From Furcasterigmium furcatum (Eukaryota > Ascomycota > Sordariomycetes > Glomerellales > Plectosphaerellaceae), in the NCBI GenBank assembly GCA_001599815.1, contig BCIA01000004.1:1118862-1182861 (forward strand): 64,000 nucleotides of DNA, read 5' to 3'. This document shows positions 11,266 through 22,233 of this stretch, piece after piece; the first letter of the stretch is position 1, and every line of letters begins with the position of its first letter. The notes under the pieces are model-generated. The model saw only the letters and a list, made by a program, of their open reading frames with translations, ran no database searches and was not told the DNA's origin. Made by a program: the position numbers and the translations under genes.

Positions 11266-12528
11266 ATGTCCTCATCCGAATACATGACCACGTCCTTTAT
11301 CGGCGGTTGGACCACGGTCCTTCTCGTGGCCGGCGCCATTGGCTACTCATACTACGGAGGCAAGAAGACCCCCGCCTCCAAGGCAAAGCCTGCCGCGGCT
11401 GCTGCGCAGGCTCCCCGCAAGGAGGACCGAAGGAAGAAGCAGCGCCAGGAGGCCTACACCACCGCCGCGCAAAAAGCCCCGGCTCAGGAGACTGCCCCTG
11501 TGGCCACCACAACCTCCGCCCAGTCTAAGAAGGAGCGAGATGAGGAGTCGGACAACAAGGCCTTTGCCGCGCAGATGGCCACCGTACAGGCGGGCAAGAA
11601 GTTCACCAACACATCCGCCAGCAACAAGCAGCAGAAGGCAAAGTCTGTGAAGCAGTCTCATGCCGCCGAGCCCGTCGCGAAGCCCGCCCCTGCCACCAAG
11701 ACCGAGGATGTCGTCGTGGCTGAGGCTGAAGCTGAGCCTGAGGCCGAGGACGAGGAGCCTGCCGCCTCTCCCGAGGCCGCCCGCGCCGACCCCAGCGGTG
11801 TCAGCGACATGCTTGAGCCTGCCGCTGCCGGCCCCTCCGTCCTGCGCCTCACCAACACCGACAAGCAGCAGAAGAAGCCCAAGGCCGCCAAGGAGCCCGA
11901 GGCTGTCGAGACCAAGAAGCAGCGCCAGAACCGCAAGAAGGCCGAGGAGCGCAAGCTTGCTCGCGAGGAGGACGAGAAGGAGCGCAAGGTCCTCATGGAG
12001 AAGCAGCGCCGCACCGCGCGCGAGGCCGCCGGCATCGCCGCCAAGGACGGTTCCCAGTTCATGGCCGCTGTGAACGGCGGCAAGTCTGCCTGGAATGCCG
12101 GCACCCCCAACGGCACCAAGCAGGCGGCCAAGAAGGAGGAGCCCCTGGACGTCCAGCCTCTCGACACCTTTGACGAGGTCACCACCAACGCCCCGGCCGC
12201 CAGCATTGCCCCGGCCAAGCCCGCCGCCAGCTGGACTAACAGCCTGCCCTCTGAGGAGGAGCAGATTGAGCGCCTTAAGGACGAGGATGACTGGAACACC
12301 GTGCCTACCAAGACGACTAAGAAGGGCAAGAAGGGCCAGGCCGAAGAGGTCCCCAGTGCCCCTGCTCAGCAGGCCCGCCCCGTTCCCCAGCCCCTGGCCG
12401 TCAACGGCAAGGCGGCCAAGCCCGCTCAGTCGTACGGCTCCTTCTCTGCGTTGTCCGTTAAGGGCGGCGACGCCGACGATGAGACCAACGCGGCCTCCAG
12501 CTTCGAGGAGAAGGAGTGGGACGTCTGA
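11266..12528 (+). CDS. Ala/Lys-rich protein with an N-terminal membrane anchor
   Basis: Single exon of 420 residues. Residues about 10-27 (FIGGWTTVLLVAGAIGYSYY) form one membrane segment, after which the chain is strongly charged: alternating Ala/Lys/Glu/Gln with KKEDRRKKQRQEA-type stretches, KKQRQNRKKAEERKLAREED and a C-terminal DEDDWNTV plus FEEKEWDV. This is a type of single-pass anchor with a long cytosolic coiled-coil or disordered tail, reminiscent of ribosome-receptor-like ER proteins, but I do not recognise a named family. The strong GC3 codon bias suggests high expression. The start was chosen at 11266 because the anchor begins there. A 527-codon open frame on the opposite strand is a by-product of this composition. 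Confidence 0.75.
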   Translation: MSSSEYMTTSFIGGWTTVLLVAGAIGYSYYGGKKTPASKAKPAAAAAQAPRKEDRRKKQRQEAYTTAAQKAPAQETAPVATTTSAQSKKERDEESDNKAFAAQMATVQAGKKFTNTSASNKQQKAKSVKQSHAAEPVAKPAPATKTEDVVVAEAEAEPEAEDEEPAASPEAARADPSGVSDMLEPAAAGPSVLRLTNTDKQQKKPKAAKEPEAVETKKQRQNRKKAEERKLAREEDEKERKVLMEKQRRTAREAAGIAAKDGSQFMAAVNGGKSAWNAGTPNGTKQAAKKEEPLDVQPLDTFDEVTTNAPAASIAPAKPAASWTNSLPSEEEQIERLKDEDDWNTVPTKTTKKGKKGQAEEVPSAPAQQARPVPQPLAVNGKAAKPAQSYGSFSALSVKGGDADDETNAASSFEEKEWDV

Positions 12529-15500
12529 GCTCGCCAGCAGGATGGCACCCACGACGCTTGCGGGACATGATCCCCGAATGTGCCCGTTGGGAGGAGCGAG
12601 CTCGTAAAAAGGGCTGGGAGGGCAGAGGCTATTTTCCACATGCATTTGCTCTGTTCTTCTATTGTACAAAAAATTGGCTTTGACCGCCAAGGTCTTGGAT
12701 CGGGCGGGGGGGGGCATCAGCGAGCAGCATAGGGGCGACGGAAGCTCGACGTGACCGCCAGCTCCTGGGAGGAAACCCGCCATCCAGCCTCGGCCTCGCA
12801 CGCATGGAGTTTGGACGAAAAACCAGAGCGGTACGGCTACATCTTTTTCGTCGGATGACTTTCTCCTCGGCAGCCTTTCACACGCGCCGAAACTCCCTAC
12901 TAGATTGAGATGTTGCGAAATGGGCAACAATTTGGAGGGCGGCCGAGGGAGGGAGGTTCACGGGCAGACAGGACTCGGGGTCTGATACGTCCCAGGACAC
13001 AGGATGAAAGCCCGGGGCCGCAATGCTAGTCGGACGCACCTTTTCTTAGTCAATTCGTCGACATTCATGAAGTTCCTCCTGTGATGCGCCCTGGCAAGCA
13101 GCTGTACGTCACTGAACTACACCACATGATGAGGCTAAATGTACGTGGCCGGCCTCGAATCACCTTGATAATTTAGTCCCGACCTTGTCAAGAGGGTCGC
13201 AGAAAACATGGCCGTTCTCGGAACGTTCATCTCGTCGACCAGACTTCAGATTGAGCCTCGGAAAATCGAGATGTCTTCTCTTTCGATGTGCGAAACTTGA
13301 GATGGCCTCTGACTGAACTAGAGGGGGTTTGCAGGACTGCCAACTCGACTGCTTGTAGTTCTGATTCACGCCTATCTGGATGGTAGTCCAGTTGGATCGG
13401 CCATGTCTTCTGTGACCCTCAACTGTGCAAGGGGGACGATGCAGCAAGGGGCGGCGGGCGATCAATGACATCCGCGAGGGATGGGCATATGCCGTGACGT
13501 CGGCAAGCCATTGGCGGGACGCACCATTGGCACCCGCCACCCTGTGGAGGGTGGGCGATGCGATGCGGCGAGGAGATTTGCTGCGCGCATCTGGGACGAG
13601 TGGGCGTCTCACGTGGAGGAAGGGGTGCTTATCGTTTCTCAGCTAGATCCTGTGGGTGGCTTTTTCGAGAAGGGACCCTTGCATATTGATGGCGACATGG
13701 TTGGTGATCGACGACGTGGCGATGGGGAGGGGGGCTTGAACTGCGGGATTCGCTGGAGGGGTCTCATCGAAGCAGCTGAGGTGCCTGTGGCGGTGGATGG
13801 TTTGTCGATATTCTGGAGAGGTCGAAGGGAGAGATTGATTTCCACGTCTTGTCTTGCGGTGGGTTTGGCAGGGACAGACACAAGCAGATGTAAGTAAGTA
13901 CATAAGTAGTCAGGGGCACGGGGTCGAAAGGGGAAGGTCAGTCCGCGATAGAAGGGCGGCGGGTACGTTGAGGTGCGTGCTGCAGGCGGTCACGGTCGAG
14001 ACAGTTGAGGCACGGCTGGACCTTGTTCTGGAGTGGCTAAAGTCCATGTGGGTGGTGTTTATGCGGGTGATGGATGTGTGGTTGCAGGGCTGTCCCGACT
14101 GGGTTGGGCAGGATGGGGAGCAGGAGGTGGTTGTTTTTGATTTGCTCTCGATGCTGTCACGTCGAGAACCCCCCACGTATAGTACCAAGTAGTGCATTCA
14201 CAGTTGGGAGAGTGCTGTCAAGTTTCGACTACTGCTGTGCACACGAGGTCGGCAGGGTCAGATCCCAAAAGTCAAATCGCCAGCCACGGCGCGTCACGGC
14301 GACGGAAGCGGAGGGTTGGTTGGTTTAGGACGGCCGGGGGGCCAAGACGGTGATACAACCGAGGAAGCGAGGAAGCGAGCGGGGTCTGTCCGGTGATCTG
14401 TGGTTGCAACCAGCGGTGGGGGGTTTTCGGTCGATTGTTGTTGGCGGGCGACGAGGGGTCCTGGGGTTGGTTGACGGATGGAATTGACGTCCGAGTTCCA
14501 GTCCAGTGTCGATGGATAGGGGACGTGCTCGTTCTGCGGCCCTGAGTGGAAGGACTCGAATGTCCTGACATACCTACTCAACTACTGTAGGACTCTTTGG
14601 AGGGTCTGATGTCGAGGACAGACTAATCAGTCGCACGGGCCACTAGTGACGACGGCGGACCCAGAATGGGGGAATTGCGGCGATTTATCGTGGCGGAGGG
14701 GGTTTGCTCGCGGGAGGAGACCGAGGAGGGAGGTCTGCTAGCAGCCCGGCTGAGGAGATCTTCTCGATTGACTTTCCGTGACTGCTGCTAGTCGTCCAGT
14801 CGGGCAGTTCGCTGTCAGGGCAGTTTTAACTTTCGGGGGTTCCATTTCGCGGGGTCTCCGAGGTTGGGGACGGAAGAAACAAAGAATTGCTGACGGAAAA
14901 CGTCCGAATTAAGAGGCAGTCAACGTCGGTCGGTCTTGTTGCCGGGTGAAGACGGATAATAATCAACGTGTCACTCAGAACCCCTTTTCTCCATCAATGA
15001 TGCGTCCTGCGCGGATTGAGGGCGATCTGGAGCTAGCGCGCGCTGTAATCGGGCAGTCGAGACAGCCCTGCGTGTTAATCAGCGCAACTGGCAGCCAACT
15101 GCTCGCCCTTGTGGGAAGGTACAGACGAGCCCGGCCGGCAACCCGGCCCCTTTTCCACTGGCAGCCCAGGGCTGGCCCAAACTGGCGGGACTGGACAGAT
15201 TGGTTCGTGAGGCGGTGCCGGGGTGATTGATTCGCCTGCGGACAGAGTCTGCGGACAGAGCGCCAGCGCTGTACAGAAAGTAAATGGCAGCTTCGCATTC
15301 AATGGACAAACATCGGATTGCATACTGTACATACTACGTACAGTCTGACGTTTCGCCAGATGGAAACCTTGTTTCACCACCTCCGAAAAGCCACAACCAG
15401 ATGGTCAATCCCTGGGTGTGCCCCCAGATCGGGCCAAAGACGGCCACCGCCCAGGCGAAATGGACCCCTCCCAGCCTCCACTGACAGCCACTACAGAACG

Positions 15501-16319
15501 CCCCACCCACACCCCTATCCCATCATCGCTCTGGAGGCGCCCAGTGCTGCACCCCTCCCGCCCAGGCCGCCCGTCCCTTCCACTGGGTGCCTGGCGTGGC
15601 CGCGAATGGTCCCGCCGCTCGTTGTCATTGTCGTCGTCGTCGTCTCCTCCACAGTCGCCGTCTTCAACCACTCCCACACTACTACTTACAACAACACCTC
15701 TTGCGCCCCTTTGTCCCTCTTCTTCTCCCACCACCCCTTCAACCCCGCCCTCGCCTTGATATTCCGGAAGATGCCCGCACCCGGCCTCAATGCAATGGTC
15801 TAAGTGCATTTGCTACGGGCTGAACATCGGCTCACGCGACACAAACTGCTCGGCCACCGATACTTGAAACCCCTCCGATCGATATCCCGCACCCCGACGC
15901 CATCCAAAGAACAACACCAATTCAACTCGACCGTGGATCGGCACTCAATCAAAGGGAACACTTGACCAAAGACACCACCTACCTTCTCACCCGACCGCAC
16001 CAGTATCCGTACCCGATCTCGGATTCACCCACTGCAAAATAGACTCGACCTCCCCGGTCTGGCACCTGGAAAAACACCACCTCGAAACCCGACCCCCTTT
16101 CTTCGATTCACCCACCTCCAGCATTCCAACAAGTCACCTACCACACACCCTCGCATACTTCGATTTTAAATTCCCTGCTGCCACTTACAGACAGTCTCTT
16201 CTGCCACATCACAACGACCGCGGCCTCAAATGCATCCGAACAACACCAGTCCGTATTAAAAGAGCCCACCCACCCCCAACCCACGACGACAGCACCATTA
16301 CACCCCTACCCACGCAGCC
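12529..16319. other. 3.8-kb gene-poor stretch
   Basis: Begins with the 3' region of the preceding gene, including a G-run near 12707. Repeat copy B lies at about 13186-13435. The rest has only short open frames on both strands with no motifs. From about 15480 the plus strand is very C-rich with hardly any G runs, up to the ATG at 16320, and is probably the transcribed leader of the next gene. Confidence 0.45.
13186..13435 (+). repeat. Unclassified dispersed repeat, copy B
   Basis: Aligns with copies A and C over its first ~130 bases (GGCCGTTCTCGGAACG, CTTCAGATTGAGCCTCGG, GAGATGGCCTCT) and over its last ~40 (GGCCATGTCTTCTGTGACC, also present in copy C). The middle is longer and unrelated, so this copy has an insertion or a faster-diverged core. 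Confidence 0.65.
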
Positions 16320-17669
16320 ATGTCGCTCCTCGTGGCAATCCAGTCGGCAATCTTCTACTATGTCGCCTGCACGCCATGCAACGAGGCAAGAGCCCGGTAC
16401 CGGGCCAAGCAGCAGGCCAAGAACGACCGTGAGGAGAAACTGCGCATCCAGATGGAACAACCCGGCCTCTACAGACATCCCTCGCCCTTCCACACCAACC
16501 CCTACTGGAAAGAGGAGATCGAGATCGGGCCCAAGCCCCCCAAGAGCAAGATGACCAGCAGGAACACAAGTCAACGAGGCCTCACAAGCTCCAGCACAGG
16601 CAGGAATAGCACGTCCGCCAGCCTGACATGCACCAGCTCACACAACGAGCTGAGCTCCACGAGCCCAGGGAGCCCGACGATGATCCCAGAAGACGCCTCG
16701 TTGAGCCTACAAGGCGACGACTGGAACAAGCGAAGGTATCAGCGGGAGGACGAGGAGCTCTGGGGCCACGACCTCACCAGGATGGGCCACAAGCTGGTAG
16801 ATAACATCGTCAAGGCCGGCAGTTCCGCCGGGAGGATGATCAAGGGAGAGCTGGCCTCGAAGGACAAGGAAATCACCGACGAGGACCGGACAAATTTCTA
16901 CTTCACCCCGAAGAACCCCCCCGTAAACGACTACCACCCGCCCATCGTCGGCAGCGCCCCGGCGCACAAGGACGCCTTCCAGTGGATGCTGCAGCCCCCG
17001 CCCCCGGCGAAGATCATGGAAGGAAAGGTGCCCGTCAACAGGACGCAGAGCTTCCACAGCTCGGCCAGCCGGCGGAGCGCGAACCAGAAGGCCGCCGCCA
17101 CGACCGCCAAGCCGGCTTCCTCGGATGAGCTGCCCCTCGACCGCGTCGTCCGGGACCGCGCCATGCCGGCCAGGCTCGTCCCCACGCAGGAAACGCCCTC
17201 GGAATCGGAGCTCATCGAGGTCCTCATCGGCAGGAGGTCGAGCCGCGCCCGCAGCATGTCCCACGAGTCGGCGAAGTGCTCTGACCCGTCCACGGACAGC
17301 GAGCTGGTGGACCGGAGGCGGCGAGCCAGAGCCAGGACGGCGGCATATGCCGAGTCGGACGATTCCGAAAGCGACGCAGACGAGGACCACCTCGCGTTGC
17401 ACGCCAGCAAAGACTCGCCGAGCCGGGGAAGGGGCACGCTCCGGGCGGCGCAGCGGCCGAAGCTGGGGACGATCCGCGCCTCGAACAGCGCGGCGTCCAG
17501 GAAGGCCCTCGCGAGCATGCCGAACGGCACCAGGCCGGAGAGCGTGACGCCGCGGCCCGCGTCACCGATGACGGTCCTGAAACCCGGGCTGGCGACGGGA
17601 TTCGCACCGCCGGCGTCTGCGTTCGGCCAGGCCAAGGACGAGAACACGCCGATCGTCGTCGCCTCGTAG
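16320..17669 (+). CDS. Conserved fungal protein with N-terminal membrane segment, function unknown
   Basis: Single exon of 449 residues. It opens with a short hydrophobic stretch (MSLLVAIQSAIFYYVACTPC), then a basic segment and the compact motif NPYWKEEIEIGPKPPKSK, which has the look of a conserved core. A second conserved-looking block, around residues 140-185, holds ELWGHDLTRMGHKLVDNIVK. The remainder is Ser/Arg-rich and probably disordered, with RRSSRARSMSHESAK and SRGRGTLRAAQRPKLG stretches suggesting phosphorylation. No catalytic motif. The first ATG after the C-rich leader was taken as start. I recognise it only as a type common in Sordariomycetes without an assigned function. Confidence 0.75.
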   Translation: MSLLVAIQSAIFYYVACTPCNEARARYRAKQQAKNDREEKLRIQMEQPGLYRHPSPFHTNPYWKEEIEIGPKPPKSKMTSRNTSQRGLTSSSTGRNSTSASLTCTSSHNELSSTSPGSPTMIPEDASLSLQGDDWNKRRYQREDEELWGHDLTRMGHKLVDNIVKAGSSAGRMIKGELASKDKEITDEDRTNFYFTPKNPPVNDYHPPIVGSAPAHKDAFQWMLQPPPPAKIMEGKVPVNRTQSFHSSASRRSANQKAAATTAKPASSDELPLDRVVRDRAMPARLVPTQETPSESELIEVLIGRRSSRARSMSHESAKCSDPSTDSELVDRRRRARARTAAYAESDDSESDADEDHLALHASKDSPSRGRGTLRAAQRPKLGTIRASNSAASRKALASMPNGTRPESVTPRPASPMTVLKPGLATGFAPPASAFGQAKDENTPIVVAS

Positions 17670-18312
17670 GAAGAGGTGGCCGACGGCCTGGGGCTCTCGT
17701 ATGAAGACGTCATGGGGCTCTTCCCACCCCCGGTCGTCCTTTCGACATATCACCACGCCCGTGGACACAGCGTCTAGGGCCACATTTCACTTCACTTCAC
17801 TTCTCTTCTTCCCCCCTTCCTTCTTTCCTTTTCTCCTGTCACTTTTATAGCACTTTACCATGCATTCGGGCATTCGGCATCGTTTCAGCAAGCAAGCATG
17901 CAGACATTGGCGCAGGCGGGACAAGGCGTTCAGGCGGGGGCAGCATGACCGGTCCATCACTTTTTCTACTATCCTCGGTCTGGACTGGAAAAAAGGTCGC
18001 ATCGTACACTTCAGGGGGATATTCATAGGCCGGCGGTCACGGCAAAGACCCCGTCGAGGAGGAGCAGTCGTAGCACAAACATAGCTTATCAGAGGGTATT
18101 TGATATCCGACTACCGGCACGCTCCCGTGTTTGTTGTTGTACAAGGTTTTTCCATCTCGTCCCGGCTCCCGGGTCTTGGCTACGTAACCTCTGATGTGTG
18201 AGGTGGACATGTGTGCCCCCCCGCGATGCCCTCCCTGCCTGAACCCGAACGCCGTGCTATGCAACCATACATCATCATGCAGGCACCGCCCGCCGCGTGT
18301 CACGCGAGGACG
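17670..18312. other. Intergenic between convergent genes
   Basis: Contains the 3' ends of two convergent genes. A pyrimidine-rich tract lies around 17785-17840. No gene seen. Confidence 0.5.
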
Positions 18313-19053
18313 TTACAGGTGCATCCCGCCCTGCGCGCCGCTGTCGTCGTCGTCGTTGTCGTCCCCCAGGCCGCGCAGCTGTGCCTCCATGCGCCGCCGG
18401 AGCTCCTCGTCGGACAGGCTGCCGCCGCTTGCCGCGGCGGGGTTCTCGGGGTTGGTCTCGGGGTTCCTGGCCCCCGCGACGGAGAAGGAGGCGCCCGGGA
18501 CGGAGTCGTATTGCAGCACGCCGCCGCGGATGGTGCCTGTCTGGAAGGTGCCGTCGCTCCAGGCGGGGTGCTGGACCGCTCCGCCTGCGGGGGGCTGTGT
18601 TTGGGTGGTAGTGGTGGTGGTGCTTCCGCGGGCGATGCGGTCCTCCTCGTCCCGCGCGGCCTGCAGCCCGTTGAGCCCGTTTGCGGTCGTGCCCTCTGCG
18701 GCCGGGGCGTCGTCGTCGGGGGCCTCGAACTCGCGCCAGCTGGTGCCGCGGCCCTCGACCTCTGAGCGGATGAGGGCGATGCGGTCCTGCATGCGGGCGA
18801 TGACGGCCTCGTTCTCGCGGATGGCGTCTGCGCAGTCGGGGTCGGGCTCGCCGGGGGCGGCGCCGATGGCGGTCTCGGTGCCGAGGGCGAAGGGGAGGAG
18901 CTGGATGTTGGAGGTGCGCAGGTGGGAGATTGAGTTGCGGATCTCGAGGAGCTTGAGGTGGAGGGTTGGGAGGGAGAGGTCGACGAGGGCGGCGGCGAAG
19001 CGGGCGGGGGCTATTGGGGCCGTGGAGGCGGTTGTTGTCGGGCGGGAGGACAT
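18313..19053 (-). CDS. Conserved coiled-coil-type fungal protein, function unknown
   Basis: Single exon of 246 residues from the ATG at 19053; the frame is open further upstream, but the added residues are Pro/Ser-rich leader translation. Residues 15-50 are helical (RFAAALVDLSLPTLHLKLLE, then IRNSISHLRTSNIQL), followed by a second helical block CADAIRENEAVIARMQDRIA with LIRSEVEGRG after it. The C-terminal half is disordered, with an STTTTTTQTQPP tract and a final SLSDEELRRRMEAQLRGL helix before an Asp-rich tail. The helical N-terminus suggests a subunit of a complex rather than an enzyme. No named family is recognised. Confidence 0.7.
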   Translation of the reverse strand: MSSRPTTTASTAPIAPARFAAALVDLSLPTLHLKLLEIRNSISHLRTSNIQLLPFALGTETAIGAAPGEPDPDCADAIRENEAVIARMQDRIALIRSEVEGRGTSWREFEAPDDDAPAAEGTTANGLNGLQAARDEEDRIARGSTTTTTTQTQPPAGGAVQHPAWSDGTFQTGTIRGGVLQYDSVPGASFSVAGARNPETNPENPAAASGGSLSDEELRRRMEAQLRGLGDDNDDDDSGAQGGMHL

Positions 19054-19502
19054 GTTGGTCGAGGAGTGGGGAGGAGGAGGATGGAGAGGATGGACTGTTG
19101 GTGGTGGCGAGCGGAGCGGGGGGGGTGAATCGGAAGCTTGACTTAGAGGTCGAAGATTGAGGTGAAGAGACTGGTGAGAGGGGCGTTGCGCATGCGAGGG
19201 CGGCGGGTTGGTCAAGTTGGTGTTTGCTTGAGGTGAAGTGTTGTCGCAATGGAGGGGTGCCTGGAATCACGAAACTGCGAGAAGGATGCGGGAAGCTCCA
19301 AAATGTAACGTGGGGCAAGGCTGGAGCTCATATGGTCCGTGCGCGGGACATCCCACCTCCTTCACGTCACCGACCCCTGAATGCACGTCTGACAAACCCC
19401 TTTTCACGATCTGGGACTATCCAATAAGTACCCAAAACACACGGCACATCAATTTTGACCTGTCTTCTAACCAGTTTTGACCCAAACCATTGCACTATCC
19501 GT
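19054..19502. other. Intergenic
   Basis: Promoter and leader of the unknown coiled-coil gene on the left and the 3' region of adenylosuccinate lyase on the right. No gene seen. Confidence 0.45.
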
Positions 19503-21792
19503 TTAAACGCTCAGCTCGGCCGTGGTCGACTTCTCAAGAGCCGCCTTGTAAGGCTTGAGCTTCTCCTGGAGAACACCGCCCTCGCCACAGAACCGCTCGA
19601 CGATCTCGACGCTGCGGCCGATGTAGAGCTCGGGCCTCATCATGTCATCAAGGTCGCCCCAGATGGGCTTGAAGTACTCCGTGCTCTTGATCCGTGCAAC
19701 GAGGTCGTTCGGCTTGCCCTGAAGGGAGAACAGTCAGTCAGCCGGCATATCACAAGTGGAAGTGGCACGGGCAATGCAGGCGGGTGACATACCTCGTTCT
19801 TGACAACATGGCCGGCCTGGTGAGACAGAACGCGGATCTGCTCGTGAGCTCTGTTGTGTATTAGTGCCTTGTCTCGCTGAGAATCATGGGATCAATGACG
19901 TACTCTTGCCTGGACTCGCCCTTGGCGACCAGCTTCATGATGATCTGCAGACAGGTCAGCTCAGTCAGAGACGGAAGATCCAGACACGGAACGGCTTACG
20001 CTCTCGGTGATCATGAAGGGGAGCTCCTCCAGCACGCGGCTCTGGATGCGCTGGGGGTACACGGCCAGTCCGTCCGTGACATTGTCGAGGCTGAGGAGGA
20101 TCGCGTCGGCGAGCAGGAAAATCTCTGAGCGGGGGTCAGTATATCCGTACAGACACAAAGAAGAAGCTGTAACCCACCAGGAATGTCGATACGGCGAATC
20201 GCACTATCATCCAGAGTGCGCTCCATCCACTGGTCGGACAGGGTGTTGGCGAAGGACGCGGGCTTGGACATCAGCTCGCGAGCCAGGCTGTAGATCCTCT
20301 CGGACCGCATGGGGTTACGCTTGTAAGCCTAGAGGGCGGAATTGGTTAGTTCCAAAACGCTGCTTGAGCTTGAGGGTGAAGTGCGATGACGGTCCGACGC
20401 TGACTCTCGCGGCTGCTACACGTACCATGGCGGAGCTTCCGATCTGGGACTTCTCGAAAGGCTCCTCGATCTCCTTCCAGTTGGCGAGGTGACGAATGTC
20501 GCCGGCGATCTTCTGGGCGGTTGCGCCGAGACCGGAGATGGCGTTGGCAACCATCAGGTCGACCTTGCGCGAGCTGTGTTGGAATCGTTTGTTAGTGCAA
20601 GCCTCCGAAGAAGAGAAAGCGCGACGGCGTACTAGGTCTGGGTTGAGACATCCTAGAAGACTCGTTGTTAGATCGACATCTCTCACCATTTGTGAGGCGA
20701 CTTACGTAGCAGGACTTGAATCCGGCCTTCTCGCAGAGCAGCTCGTTGAGCTTGTCGCACTTGGCAGAGTCGCCGCCGAAGCTATAAAAAGCGTGAGCGT
20801 CGTTCCCTGTACTCCCGGACGGCCCCAACTCACATCTCGAGGAACGAGGCCTGAGTTCCGGTGGTGCCCTGGGCACCGCGGAACTTGAGGTTCTCGCGGA
20901 CGTGCTCGATGCTCTCCAGGTCGAACTGGGTGCCCGAATCAGCGTCTATTTCAAAGAGTTGAGTGGAGTTCACAAACCATGAGGTCCTGGGCCCATTGCG
21001 CGGCTGCTTGGAGGTCAGTATGATGTTCTCGTCTCTCGCTCAATGTCGCGTCTATTGGAACTCACCCCTCTTGCCGACAGTGTGCAGCTGGGCAGCCTGG
21101 AGATGCGTCCAAGCGAGGGTGGGCTCGCCTGCAGCAAGTCCGAGTCAGCTCATTCCGTGTCTGTGGTCCTCCGATAGATAACTAACCCTTCCACTGGAGT
21201 GCGAAGTTGGACAGGTTCTGCAGAACCTTGGCGAGCTTGGGCAGCAGGAGATCCAGAGCGTCGCGCATGAGGATCAACTCGGCGTTGTCTGTGACGAAGC
21301 AAGACGTCGCGCCCACATGCAGGGAGCCGGCAGCAGCGGGGGCAACGACACCAAAGGCATGGACGTGCTGGTACATGTGTTAGCGGTTCACGGTGTCATT
21401 GTAAGTGTGGTGGTCTGAGTTGGGACACTCACAGCCATGACGTCCTATGGGGCGCGGGTGTTAGCAGAGATGAGCATAAATAAGAAAATTCAAATAGATC
21501 TTCAACATATCGCATTGGAATCCAAACATACATGTCTGCGAATCTTCTCCTCGACGCGCGCCGTCTCAAAGTCCTCATCCGTCAGGATGAGGTGCGCCTC
21601 CATCTCCTCCAGAGCCTGGGGGGTGATGAAGTCGAGACCGAGCTCCCTCTCACTCTGGGCAAGATAGAGCCAGAGCTTGCGCCATGTCGAGTGCCTGGAC
21701 CTCTGGCTGAAGAGCTGCGACATCTCGGGGCTGCAGTACCGGCCCGTGAGGGAGGTCTGGTAGGTGTCGTACGGGGACTTGGAGGCGGCCAT
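19503..21792 (-). CDS. ADE13: Adenylosuccinate lyase (14 exons)
   Basis: Fourteen exons (21792-21532, 21445-21434, 21367-21187, 21128-21066, 21003-20974, 20945-20834, 20781-20706, 20652-20633, 20573-20426, 20328-20178, 20124-20000, 19944-19904, 19850-19793, 19718-19503) join in frame to 497 residues. The enzyme works twice in purine synthesis, cleaving SAICAR and adenylosuccinate with release of fumarate. The N-terminus reads SPYDTYQTSLTGRYCSPEMS; then DVMAHVHAFG, GATSCFVTDNAEL, KFRGAQGTTGTQASF, and the fumarate-lyase superfamily signature GSSAMAYKRNPMRSE, which an intron splits between Met and Ala. One exon is 12 bases (DVMA) and another 20. Divergent from the rhomboid protease gene. Confidence 0.92.
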
Positions 21793-22233
21793 GGTGAGGG
21801 TTGAGTCTGCTGTTTGCTGGTTCTGGTCGTACTTCGAATTGGACTCTCGGGTGGTGTGAATTGGCCTGAAAAGAGATGTCGTCCTGGCCCGGGTGAAGAC
21901 GGAAGATGGGTGTTGAATCGTACAAAATTTTGTCCGTGGTTGGCTCATACTTCAGCGAGCTCCGGCACCGCGGGGTCGATCATGGTGGGGCAACTTTTTC
22001 GCGGACGGCGGCAGCTAGTGCAGGGACCCGATAAGATAAGCCCTGAGGATCTCCGAAAATGGGTCGACGCTCTGTATCTCCAATTGCCCTGAAGGAAGAA
22101 TTTCGTGATGCCGTCACCATCATCACCGTCGTCAGTCTCCCTTCCGACGCCCACCACCACCTCCCCTCCCGGCACGGACCCGCGTCGCTACTCTTCCCCG
22201 GAGTAGGGACATGCCGCTCTTGCTGCCGGAACC
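21793..22233. promoter_or_regulatory. Bidirectional promoter between ADE13 and the rhomboid protease gene
   Basis: 441 bases between divergent starts. The right half is C/T-rich with a CACCATCATCACC-like leader. No TATA box was noticed. Confidence 0.45.

Noticed and set aside
11347..12930. 527-codon frame antisense to the Ala/Lys-rich gene
   Set aside because: Leu/Gly/Arg-rich mirror of GC3-biased codons on the sense strand; the sense protein has a sensible membrane anchor and charged tail.
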